A stretch of DNA of 64,000 nt, taken from contig OV050032.1 of the NCBI GenBank assembly GCA_920105625.2, forward strand, positions 93,914,542 through 93,978,541, given 5' to 3'. Within the stretch, counting starts at the first letter, position 1. Each line of letters begins with the position of its first letter. Shown here in pieces: positions 25,171 through 37,584 of this stretch. This DNA comes from Clusia tigrina. Lineage: Eukaryota > Arthropoda > Insecta > Diptera > Clusiidae. The position numbers and the translations under genes were made by a program. Under the pieces are notes generated by a model that searched no databases, was not told the origin of the DNA, and saw only the letters and a list, made by a program, of their open reading frames with translations.

Positions 25171-27009
25171 GCGATGGCTTAAATTGGCAAGAGGCTCGAG
25201 TACTTTATTGTTACAAGTTTCAAGGTTTTATGACGCTCCAGTAAAAAGATACAAGCATTTGTATGTTGCAAACTTTGATAGCGATAGGACGTTCCGTATA
25301 GAAGTTAGAGCCATTTGAAGTTTTATCAGTGTTTGATTTGGGACTCAAGGGTAGCAAAGCTTTGAGCGATGGCTTAAATTGACAAGAGGCTCGAGTACTT
25401 TATTGTTACAAATTTCAAGGTTTTATGACGCTCCAGTAAAAAGATACAAGCATTTGTATGTTGCAAACTTTGATAGGTGTAGGACGTACCGTATAGAAGT
25501 TAGGGCCATTTGAAGTTTTATCAGTGTTTGATTTGGGAATCAAGGGTAGCATAGCTTTGAGCGATAGCTTAAGTTGCCAAGAGGCTCGGGTACTTTATTG
25601 TTACAAAATTTCAAGGTTTATGACGCTCCAGTAAAAAGTTACAGGCGTTTGTATGTTTCAAACTTTGATAGGTGTAGGACGTACCGTATAGAAGTTAGGG
25701 CCATTTGAAGTTTTATCAGTGTTTGATTTGGGACTCAAGGGTAGCATAGCTTTGAGCGATGGCTTAAATTGACAAGAGGCTCGAGTACTTTATTGTTACA
25801 AAATTTCAAGGTTTTATGACGCTCCAGTAAAAAGATACAAGCATTTGTATGTTGCAAACTTTGATAGGTGTAGGACGTACCGTATAGAAGTTAGGGCCAT
25901 TTGAAGTTTTATCAGTGTTTGATTTGGGACTCAATGGTAGCATAGCTTTGAGCGATATCTTAAATTGACAAGATGCTCGAGTACTTTATTGTTACAAAAT
26001 TTCAAGGTTTTATGACGCTCCAGTAAAAAGTTACAAACATTTGTATGTTGCAATCTTTGATAGGTGTAGGACGTACCGTAAAGAAGTTAGGGGCGTTTGA
26101 AGTTTTATCAGTGTTTGATTTGAGACTCTAGGGTAGCATAGCTTTGAACGATAACTTAAATTGACAAGATGCTCGAGTACTTCATTGTTACAAAATTTCA
26201 AGGTTTTATGACGCTCCAGTAAAAAGATACAAGCATTTGTATGTTGCAAACTTTGATAGGTGTAGGACGTACCGTATAGAAGTTAGGGCCATTTGAAATT
26301 GTATCAGTGTTTGATTTGGGACTCAAGAGTAGCATAGCTTTGAGCGATGGCTTAAGTTGACAAGAGGCTCGGGTACTTTATTGCTACAAAATTTCAAGGT
26401 TTTATGACGCTCCAGTAAAAAGTTACAAGCATTTGTATGTTGCAAACTTTAATAAGTGTAGGACGTACCGTAAAGAAGTTACAGCCATTTGAAGTTTTAT
26501 CAGTGTTTGATTTGGGACTCAAGGGTAGCATAGCTTTGAGCGATGGCTTAAATTGACAAGAGGCTCGAGTACTTTATTGTTACAAATTTCAAGGTTTTAT
26601 GACGCTCCAGTAAAAAGATACAAGCATTTGTATGTTGCAAACTTTGATAGGTGTAGGACGTACCGTATAGAAGTTAGGGCCATTTTAAGTTTTATCAGTG
26701 TTTGATTTGGGACTCAAGCGTAGCATAGCTTTAATCGATGGCTTAAGTTGACAAGAGGCTCGGGTACTTTATTGTTACAAAATTTCAAGGTTTTATGACG
26801 CTCCAGTAAAAAGTTACAAGCATTTGTATGTTGCAAACTTTGATAGGTGTAGGACGTACCGTATAGAAGTTAGGGCCATTTAAAGTTTTATCAGTGTTTG
26901 ATTTGGGACTCAAGGGTAGCATAGCTTTGAGCGAGGGCTTAAATTGACAAGATGCTCGAGTACTTTATTGTTACAAAATTTCAAGGTTTTATGACGCTCC
27001 AGTAAAAAG
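25171..27009 (+). repeat. Copy of the 20.1-22.3 kb segment, last zone rich in 195-bp monomers
   Basis: The series from ttacaagtttc (25215) through gtagcaaag (25351), gaatcaagg, acaggcgtttg (about 25643), gcgatatc and aatctttg/cttcatt follows 20.1-21.3 kb at an offset of 5091 bp. It then jumps to the tttaataag monomer at 26448. The acaggcgtttg variant, common from 2.7 kb on, is not seen again to the right. After the one-base deletion near 26585 no further indel is seen until 40244. Confidence 0.8.
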
Positions 27010-29282
27010 TTACAAGCATTTGTATGTTGCAAACTTTGATAGGTGTAGGACGTACCGTAAAGAAGTCAGGGCCATTTGAAGTTTTATCAGTGTTTGATTT
27101 GGGACTCTAGGGTAGCATAGCTTTGAGCGATAGCTTAAATTGACAAGATGCTCGAGTACTTTATTGTTACAAAATTTCAAGGTTTTATGACGCTCCAGTA
27201 AAAAGTTACAAGCATTTGTATGTTGCAAACTTTGATAGGTGTAGGACGTACCGTATAGAACTTAGAGCCATTTGAAGTTTTATCAGTGTTTGATTTGGGA
27301 CTCAAGGGTAGCATAGCTTTGAGCGATGGCTTGAATTGACAAGAGGCTCGAGTACTTTATTGTTACAAAATTTCAAGGTTTTATGACGCTCCGGTAAAAA
27401 GATACAAGCATTTGTATGTTGCAAACTTTGATAGGTGTAGGACGTACCGCAAAGAAGTTAGGGGCGTTTGAAGTTTTATCAGTGTTTGATTTGGGACTCT
27501 AGGGTAGCATAGCTTTGAGCGATAACTTAAATTGACAAGATGCTCGAGTACTTCATTGTTACAAAATTTCAAGGTTTTATGACGCTCCAGTAAAAAGATA
27601 CAAGCATTTGTATGTTGCAAACTTTGATAGGTGTAGGACGTACCGTATAGAAGTTAGGGCCATTTGAAGTTTTATCAGTGTTTGATTTGGGACTCTAGGG
27701 TAGCATAGCTTTGAGCGATAGCTTAAATTGACAAGAGGCTCGAGTACTTTATTGTTACAAAATTTCAAGGTTTTATGACGCTCCAGTAAAAAGTTACAAG
27801 CATTTGTATGTTGCAAACTTTGATAGGTGTAGGACGTACCGTAAAGAAGTTAGGGGCGTTTGAAGTTTTATCAGTGTTTGATTTGGGACTCAAGGGTAGC
27901 ATAGCTTTGAGCGATAGCTTAAATTGACAAGATGCTCGAGTACTTTATTGTTAAAAAATTTCGAGGTTTTATGACGCTCCAGTAAAAAGTTACAAGCATT
28001 TGTATGTTGCAAACTTTGATAGGTGTAGGACGTACCGTAAAGAAGTTAGGGGCGTTTGAAGTTTTATCAGTGTTTGATTTGGGACTCTAGGGTAGCATAG
28101 CTTTGAGCGATAACATAAATTGACAAGATGCTCGAGTACTTCATTGTTACAAAATTTCAAGGTTTTATGACGCTCCAGTAAAAAGATACAAGCATTTGTA
28201 TGTTGCAAACTTTGATAGGTGTAGGACGTACCGTATAGAAGTTAGGGCCATTTGAAGTTTTATCAGTGTTTAATTTGGGACTCAAGGGTAGCATAGCTTT
28301 GAGGGATGGCTTAAGTTGACAAGAGGCTCGGGTACTTTATTGTTACAAAATTTCAAGGTTTTATGACGCTCCAGTAAAAAGTTACAAGCATTTGTATGTT
28401 GCAAACTTTGATAGGTGTAGGACGTACCGTATAGAAGTTAGGGCCATTTGAAGTTTTATCAGTGTTTGATTTGGGACTCAAGGGTAGCATAGCTTTGAGC
28501 GAGGGCTTAAATTGACAAGATGCTCGAGTACTTTATTGTTACAAAATTTCAAGGTTTTATGACGCTCCAGTAAAAAGTTACAAGCATTTGTATGTTGAAA
28601 ACTTTGATAGGTGTAGGACGTACCGTAAAGAAGTTAGGGCCATTTGAAGTTTTATCAGTATTTGATTTGGGACTCTAGGGTAGCATAGCTTTGAGCGATA
28701 GCTTAAATTGACAAGATGCTCGAGTACTGTATTGTTACAAAATTTCAAGGTTTTATGACGCTCCAGTAAAAAGTTACAAGCATTTGTATGTTGCAAACTT
28801 TGATAGGTGTAGGACGTACCGTATAGAACTTAGAGCCATTTGAAGTTTTATCAGTGTTTGATTTGGGACTCAAGGGTAGCATAGCTTTGAGCGATGGCTT
28901 AAATTGACAAGAGGCTCGAGTACTTTATTGTTACAAAATTTCAAGGTTTTATGACGCTCCGGAAAAAAGATACAAGCATTTGTATGTTGCAAAGTTTGAT
29001 AGGTGTAGGACGTACCGCAAAGAAGTTAGGGGCGTTTGAAGTTTTATCAGTGTTTTATTTGGGACTCTAGGGTAGCATAGCTTTGAGCGATAACTTAAAT
29101 TGACAAGATGCTCGAGTACTTCATTGTTACAAAATTTCAAGGTTTTATGACGCTCCAGTAAAAAGATACAAGCATTTGTATGTTGCAAACTTTGAAAGGT
29201 GTAGGACGTACCGTATAGAAGTTAGGGCCATTTGAAGTTTTATCAGTGTTTGATTTGGGACTCTAGAATAGCATAGCTTTGA
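27010..29282 (+). repeat. Large segment, copy 2 (offset 4112 bp from 22.9 kb)
   Basis: This is a near-identical repeat of 22898-25170. Small private differences include tttcgagg near 27961, gtttaattt near 28268, gagggatggc near 28313 and tgttttattt near 29051. Part of it (28.5-29.2 kb) recurs again at 33.2-33.9 kb with an offset of exactly 4704 bp (24 x 196), marked by gttgaaaac, cagtatttg and tactgtattg. Confidence 0.85.
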
Positions 29283-32200
29283 GCGATGGCTTAAATTGAC
29301 AAGAGGCTCGAGTACTTTATTGTTACAAAATTTCAAGGTTTTATGACGCTCCAGTAAAAAGTTACAAGCATTTGTATGTTGCAAACTTTGATAGGTGTAG
29401 GAAGTACCGTAAAGAAGTTAGGGGCGTTTGAAGTTTTATCAGTGTTTGATTTGGGACTCAAGGGTAGCATAGCTTTGAGCGATAGCTTAAATTGACAAGA
29501 GGCTCGAGTACTTTATTGTTAAAAAATTTCAAGGTTTTATGACGCTCCAGTAAAAAGTTACAAGCATTTGTATGTTGCAAACTTTGATAGGTGTAGGACG
29601 TACCGTAAAGAAGTTAGGGGCGTTTGAAGTTTTATCAGTGTTTGATTTGGGACTCTATTGTAGCATAGCTTTGAGCGATAACATAAATTGACAAGATGCT
29701 CGAGTACTTCATTGTTACAAAATTTCAAGGTTTTATGACGCTCCAGTAAAAAGATACAAGCATTTGTATGTTGCAAACTTTGATAGGTGTAGGACGTACC
29801 GTATAGAAGTTAGGGCCATTTGAAGTTTTATCAGTGTTTGATTTGGGACTCAAGGGTAGCATAGCTTTGAGCGAGGGCTTAAATTGACAAGATGCTCGAG
29901 TACTTTATTGTTACAAAATTTCCAGGTTTTATGACGCTCCAGTAAAAAGTTTCAAGCATTTGTATGTTGCAAACTTTGATAGGTGTAGGACGTACCGTAA
30001 AGAAGTTAGGGCCATTTGAAGTTTTATCAGTGTTTGATTTGGGACTCTAGGGTAGCATAGCTTTGAGCGATAACTTAAATTGACAAGATGCTCGAGTACT
30101 TCATTGTTACAAAATTTCAAGGTTTTATGACGCTCCAGTAAAAAGATACAAGCATTTGTATGTTGCAAACTTTGAAAGGTGTAGGACGTACCGTATAGAA
30201 GTTAGGGCCATTTGAAGTTTTATCAGTGTTTGATTTGGGACTCTAGAATAGCATAGCTTTGAGCGATGGCTTAAATTGACAAGAGGCTCGAGTACTTTAT
30301 TGTTACAAAATTTCAAGGTTTTATGACGCTCCAGTAAAAAGTTACAAGCATTTGTATGTTGCAAACTTTGATAGGTGTAGGAAGTACCGTAAAGAAGTTA
30401 GGGGCGTTTGAAGTTTTATCAGTGTTTGATTTGGGACTCAAGGGTAGCATAGCTTTGAGCGATAGCTTAAATTGACAAGATGCTCGAGTACTTTATTGTT
30501 ACAAAATTTCAAGGTTTTATGACGCTCCAGTAAAAAGTTACAAGCATTTGTATGTTGCAAACTTTGATAGGTGTAGGACGTACCGTAAATAAGTTAGGGG
30601 CGTTTGAAGTTTTATCAGTGTTTGATTTGGGACTCTATTGTAGCATAGCTTTGAGCGATAACATAAATTGACAAGATGCTCGAGTACTTCATTGTTACAA
30701 AATTTCAAGGTTTTATGACGCTCCAGTAAAAAGATACAAGCATTTGTATGTTGCAAACTTTGATAGGTGTAGGACGTACCGTATAGAAGTTAGGGCCATT
30801 TGAAGTTTTATCAGTGTTTGATTTGGGACTCAAGGGTAGCATAGCTTTGAGCGAGGGCTTAAATTGACAAGATGCTCGAGTACTTTATTGTTACAAAATT
30901 TCCAGGTTCTATGACGCTCCAGTAAAAAGTTTCAAGCATTTGTATGTTGCAAACTTTGATAGGTGTAGGACGTACCGTAAAGAAGTTAGGGCCATTTGAA
31001 GTTTTATCAGTGTTTGATTTGGGACTCTAGGGTAGCATAGCTTTGAGCGATAACTTAAATTGACAAGATGCTCGAGTACTTCATTGTTACAAAATTTCAA
31101 GGTTTTATGACGCTCCAGTAAAAAGATACAAGCATTTGTATGTTGCAAACTTTGTTAGGTGTAGGACGTACCGTATAGAAGTTAGGGCCATTTGAAGTTT
31201 TATCAGTGTTTGATTTGGGACTCAAGGGTAGCATAGCTTTGAGCGATGGCTTAAATTGACAAGAGGCTCGAGTACTTTATTGTTACAAAATTTCAAGGTT
31301 TTATGACGCTCCAGTAAAAAGTTACAAGCATTTGTATGTTGCAAACTTTGATAGGTGTAGGACGTACCGTAAAGAAGTTAGGGGCGTTTGAAGTTTTATC
31401 AGTGTTTGATTTGGGACTCTATTGTAGCATAGCTTTGAGCGATAACATAAATTGACAAGATGCTCGAGTACTTCATTGTTACAAAATTTCAAGGTTTTAT
31501 GACGCTCCAGTAAAAAGATACAAGCATTTGTATGTTGCAAACTTTGATAGGTGTAGGACGTACCGTATAGAAGTTAGGGCCATTTGAAGTTTTATCAGTG
31601 TTTGATTTGGGACTCAAGGGTAGCATAGCTTTGAGCGAGGGCTTAAATTGACAAGATGCTCGAGTACTTTATTGTTACAAAATTTCAAGGTTTTATGACG
31701 CTCCAGTAAAAAGTTACAAGCATTTGTATGTTGCAAACTTTGATGGGTGTAGGAAGTACCGTAAAGAAGTTAGGGGCGTTTGAAGTTTTATCAGTGTTTG
31801 ATTTGGGACTCAAGGGTAGCATAGCTTTGAGCGATAGCTTAAATTGACAAGATGCTCGAGTACTTTATTGTTAAAAAATTTCAAGGTTTTATGACGCTCC
31901 AGTAAAAAGTTACAAGCATTTGTATGTTGCAAACTTTGATAGGTGTAGGACGTACCGTAAATAAGTTAGGGGCGTTTGAAGTTTTATCAGTGTTTGGTTT
32001 GGGACTCTATTGTAGCATAGCTTTGAGCGATAACATAAATTGACAAGATGCTCGAGTACTTCATTGTTACAAAATTTCAAGGTTTTATGACGCTCCACTA
32101 AAAAGATACAAGCATTTGTATGTTGCAAACTTTGATAGGTGTAGGATGTACCGTATAGAAGTTAGGGCCATTTGAAGTTTTATCAGTGTTTGATTTGGGA

Positions 32201-35036
32201 CTCAAGGGTAGCATAGCTTTGAGCGAGGGCTTAAATTGACAAGATGCTCGAGTACTTTATTGTTGCAAAATTTCCAGGTTTTATGACGCTCCAGTAAAAA
32301 GTTTCAAGCATTTGTATGTTGCAAACTTTGATAGGTATAGGACGTACCGTAAAGAAGTTAGGGCCAATTGAAGTTTTATCAGTGTTTGATTTGGGACTCT
32401 AGGGTAGCATAGCTTTGAGCGATAACTTAAATTGACAAGATGCTCGAGTACTTCATTGTTACAAAATTTCAAGGTTTTATGACGCTCCAGTAAAAAGATA
32501 CAAGCATTTGTATGTTGCAAACTTTGATAGGTGTAGGACGTACCGTATAGAAGTTAGGGCCATTTGAAGTTTTATCAGTGTTTGATTTGGGACTCTAGGG
32601 TAGCATAGCTTTGAGCGATGGCTTAAATTGACAAGAGGCTCGAGTACTTTATTGTTACAAAATTTCAAGGTTTTATGACGCTCCAGTAAAAAGTTACAAG
32701 CATTTGTATGTTGCAAACTTTGATAGGTGTAGGACGTACCGTAAAGAAGTTAGGGGCGTTTGAAGTTTTATCAGTGTTTGATTTGGAACTCTATTGTAGC
32801 ATAGCTTTGAGCGATAACATAAATTGACAAGATGCTCGAGCACTTCATTGCTACAAAATTTCAAGGTTTTATGACGCTCCAGTAAAAAGATACAAGCATT
32901 TGTATGTTGCAAACTTTGATAGGTGTAGGACGTACCGTATAGAAGTTAGGGCCATTTGAAGTTTTATCAGTGTTTGATTTGGGACTGAAGGGTAGCATAG
33001 CTTTGAGCGATGGCTTAAGTTGACAAGAGGCTCGGGTACTTTATTGTTACAAAATTTCAAGGTTTTATGACGCTCCAGTAAAAAGTTACAAGCATTTGTA
33101 TTTTGCAAACTTTGATAGGTGTAGGACGTACCGTATAGAAGTTAGGGCCATTTGAAGTTTTATCAGTGTTTGATTTGGGACTCAAGGGTAGCATAGCTTT
33201 GAGCGAGGGCTTAAATTGACAAGATGCTCGAGTACTTTATTGTTACAAAATTTCAAGGTTTTATGACGCTCCAGTAAAAAGTTACAAGCATTTGTATGTT
33301 GAAAACTTTGATAGGTGTAGGACGTACCGTAAAGAAGTTAGGGTTATTTGAAGTTTTATCAGTATTTGATTTGGGACTCTAGGGTAGCATAGCTTTGAGC
33401 GATAGCTTAAATTGACAAGATGCTCGAGTACTGTATTGTTACAAAATTTCAAGGTTTTATGACGCTCCAGTAAAAAGTTACAAGCATTTGTATGTTGCAA
33501 ACTTTGATAGGTGTAGGACGTACCGTATAGAACTTAGAGCCATTTGAAGTTTTATCAGTGTTTGATTTGGGACTCAAGGGTAGCATAGCTTTGAGCGATG
33601 GCTTAAATTGACAAGAGGCTCGAGTACTTTATTGTTACAAAATTTCAAGGTTTTATGACGCTCCGGTAAAAAGATACAAGCATTTGTATGTTGCAAAGTT
33701 TGATACGTGTAGGACGTACCGCAAAGAAGTTAGGGGCGTTTGAAGTTTTATCAGTGTTTGATTTGGGACTCTAGGGTAGCATAGCTTTGAGCGATAACTT
33801 AAATTGACAAGATGCTCGAGTACTTCATTGTTACAAAATTTCAAGGTTTTATGACGCTCCAGTAAAAAGATACAAGCATTTGTATGTTGCAAACTTTGAA
33901 AGGTGTAGGACGTACCGTATAGAAGTTAGGGCCATTTGAAGTTTTATCAGTGTTTGATTTGGGACTCTAGGGTAGCATAGCTTTGAGCGATGGCTTAAAT
34001 TGACAAGAGGCTCGAGTACTTTATTGTTACAAAATTTCAAGGTTTTATGACGCTCCAGTAAAAAGTTACAAGCATTTGTATGTTGCAAACTTTGATAGGT
34101 GTAGGAAGTACCGTAAAGAAGTTAGGGGCGTTTGAAGTTTTATCAGTGTTTGATTTGGGACTCAAGGGTAGCATAGCTTTGAGCGATAGCTTAAATTGAC
34201 AAGATGCTCGAGTACTTTATTGTTAAAAAATTTCAAGGTTTTATGACGCTCCAGTAAAAAGTTACAAGCATTTGTATGTTGCAAACTTTGATAGGTGTAG
34301 GACGTACCGTAAATAAGTTAGGGGCGTTTGAAGTTTTATCAGTGTTTGATTTGGGACTCTATTGTAGCATAGCTTTGAGCGATAACATAAATTGACAAGA
34401 TGCTCGAGTACTTCATTGTTACAAAATTTCAAGGTTTTATGACGCTCCAGTAAAAAGATACAAGCATTTGTATGTTGCAAACTTTGATAGGTGTAGGACG
34501 TACCGTATAGAAGTTAGGGCCATTTGAAGTTTTATCAGTGTTTGATTTGGGACTCAAGGGTAGCATAGCTTTGAGCGAGGGCTTAAATTGACAAGATGCT
34601 CGAGCACTTTATTGTTACAAAATTTCCAGGTTTTATGACGCTCCAGTAAAAAGTTTCAAGCATTTGTATGTTGCAAACTTTGATAGGTGTAGGACGTACC
34701 GTAAAGAAGTTAGGGCCATTTGAAGTTTTATCAGTGTTTGATTTGGGACTCTAGGGTAGCATAGCTTTGAGCGATAACTTAAATTGACAAGATGCTCGAG
34801 TACTTCATTGTTACAAAATTTCAAGGTTTTATGACGCTCCAGTAAAAAGATACAAGCATTTGTATGTTGCAAACTTTGTTAGGTGTAGGACGTACCGTAT
34901 AGAAGTTAGGGCCATTTGAAGTTTTATCAGTGTTTGATTTGGGACTCTAGGGTAGCATAGCTTTGAGCGATGGCTTAAATTGACAAGAGGCTCGAGTACT
35001 TTATTGTTACAAAATTTCAAGGTTTTATGACGCTCC

Positions 35037-37584
35037 AGTAAAAAGTTACAAGCATTTGTATGTTGCAAACTTTGATAGGTGTAGGACGTACCGTAAAGAA
35101 GTTAGGGGCGTTTGAAGTTTTATCAGTGTTTGATTTGGGACTCTATTGTAGCATAGCTTTGAGCGATAACATAAATTGACAAGATGCTCGAGTACTTCAT
35201 TGTTACAAAATTTCAAGGTTTTATGACGCTCCAGTAAAAAGATACAAGCATTTGTATGTTGCAAACTTTGATAGGTGTAGGACGTACCGTATAGAAGTTA
35301 GGGCCATTTGAAGTTTTATCAGTGTTTGATTTGGGACTCAAGGGTAGCATAGCTTTGAGCGAGGGCTTAAATTGACAAGATGCTCGAGTACTTTATTGTT
35401 ACAAAATTTCAAGGTTTTATGACGCTCCAGTAAAAAGTTACAAGCATTTGTATGTTGCAAACTTTGATGGGTGTAGGAAGTACCGTAAAGAAGTTAGGGG
35501 CGTTTGAAGTTTTATCAGTGTTTGATTTGGGACTCAAGGGTAGCATAGCTTTGAGCGATAGCTTAAATTGACAAGATGCTCGAGTACTTTATTGTTAAAA
35601 AATTTCAAGGTTTTATGACGCTCCAGTAAAAAGTTACAAGCATTTGTATGTTGCAAACTTTGATAGGTGTAGGACGTACCGTAAATAAGTTAGGGGCGTT
35701 TGAAGTTTTATCAGTGTTTGATTTGGGACTCTATTGTAGCATAGCTTTGAGCGATAACATAAATTGACAAGATGCTCGAGTACTTCATTGTTACAAAATT
35801 TCAAGGTTTTATGACGCTCCAGTAAAAAGATACAAGCATTTGTATGTTGCAAACTTTGATAGGTGTAGGACGTACCGTATAGAAGTTAGGGCCATTTGAA
35901 GTTTTTTCAGTGTTTGATTTGGGACTCAAGGGTAGCATAGCTTTGAGCGAGGGCTTAAATTGATAAGATGCTCGAGTACTTTATTGTTACAAAATTTCCA
36001 GGTTTTATGACGCTCCAGTAAAAAGTTTCAAGCATTTGTATGTTGCAAACTTTGATAGGTATAGGACGTACCGTAAAGAAGTTAGGGCCATTTGAAGTTT
36101 TATCAGTGTTTGATTTGGGACTCTAGGGTAGCATAGCTTTGAGCGATAACTTAAATTGACAAGATGCTCGAGTACTTCATTGTTACAAAATTTCAAGGTT
36201 TTATGACGCTCCAGTAAAAAGATACAAGCATTTGTATGTTGCAAACTTTGATAGGTGTAGGACGTACCGTATAGAAGTTAGGGCCATTTGAAGTTTTATC
36301 AGTGTTTGATTTGGGACTCAAGGGTAGCATAGCTTTGAGCGATGGCTTAAATTGACAAGAGGCTCGAGTACTTTAATGTTACAAAATTTCAAGGTTTTAT
36401 GACGCTCCAGTAAAAAGTTACAAGCATTTGTATGTTGCAAACTTTGATAGGTGTAGGACGTACCGTAAAGAAGTTAGGGGCGTTTGAAGTTTTATCAGTG
36501 TTTGATTTGGGACTCTATTGTAGCATAGCTTTGAGCGATAACATAAATTGACAAGATGCTCGAGCACTTCATTGCTACAAAATTTCAAGGTTTTATGACG
36601 CTCCAGTAAAAAGATACAAGCATTTGTATGTTGCAAACTTTGATAGGTGTAGGACGTACCGTATAGAAGTTAGGGCCATTTGAAGTTTTATCAGTGTTTG
36701 ATTTGGGACTCAAGGGTAGCATAGCTTTGAGCGAGGGCTTAAATTGACAAGATGCTCGAGTACTTTATTGTTACAAAATTTCAAGGTTTTATGACGCTCC
36801 AGTAAAAAGTTTCAAGCATTTGTATGTTGCAAACTTTGATAGGTGTAGGACGTACCGTAAAGAAGTTAGGGCCATTTGAAGTTTTATCAGTGTTTGATTT
36901 GGGACTCTAGGGTAGGATAGCTTTGAGCGATGGCTTAAATTGACAAGAGGCTCGTGAACTTTATTGTTACAAAATTTCAAGGTTTTATGATGCCCCAGTA
37001 AAAAGATACAAGCAATTGTATCTTGCAAACTTGGATAGGTGTAGGACGTACCGTATAGAAGTTAGGGCCATTTGAAGTTTTATCAGTGTTTGATTTGGGA
37101 CTCAAGGGTAGCATAGGTTTGAGCGAGGGCTTAAATTGACAAGATGCTCGAGTACTTTATTGTTACAAAATTTCAAGGTTTTATGACGCTCCAGTAAAAA
37201 GTTACAAGCATTTGTATGTTGCAAAATTTGATAGGTGTAGGACGTACCGTAAAGAAGTTAGGGCCATTTGAAGTTTTATCAGTGTTTGATTTGGGACCCT
37301 AGGGTAGCATAGCTTTGAGCGATAGCTTAAATTGACAAGATGCTCGAGTACTTTATTGTTACAAAATTTCAAGGTTTTATGACGCTCCAGTAAAAAGTTA
37401 CAAGCATTTGTATGTTGCAAACTTTGATAGGTGTAGGACGTACCGTATAGAACTTAGAGCCATTTGAAGTTTTATCAGTGTTTGATTTGGGACTCAAGGG
37501 TAGCATAGCTTTGAGCGATGGCTTAAATTGCCAAGAGGCTCGAGTACTTTATTGTTACAAAATTTCAAGGTTTTATGACGCTCC
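35037..37584 (+). repeat. 13-monomer higher-order repeat, copy 1 (2548 bp)
   Basis: The stretch is repeated immediately at 37585-40132 with a constant offset of exactly 2548 bp (13 x 196), with no indels. Comparing by eye I found only about three substitutions (gtaggaag/gtagggag near 35476, ctttaatgtt/ctttaatatt near 36375, and gttac/gatac near 37203). The junction lies between 37531 (attgccaag, right-end type) and 37585 (ctccag, left-start type). A 12-monomer relative precedes it (ctctattg monomers ending at 32128 and 34480, 2352 bp apart). Confidence 0.9.
36913..37039 (+). repeat. Marker monomer with clustered substitutions (first of four full copies)
   Basis: Within about 127 bp this copy has taggatag for tagcatag, cgtgaactt for cgagtactt (losing the CTCGAG site), gatgcccc for gacgctcc, caattgtatctt for catttgtatgtt, and cttggata for ctttgata. 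The full set recurs at 39461-39587, 43178-43304 (with cactaaaa in place of cagtaaaa) and 61718-61844. Partial sets, with gtgaactt, caattg and ttggata but not gatgcccc or tatctt, occur near 46.2, 52.2 and 53.6 kb. Confidence 0.88.
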
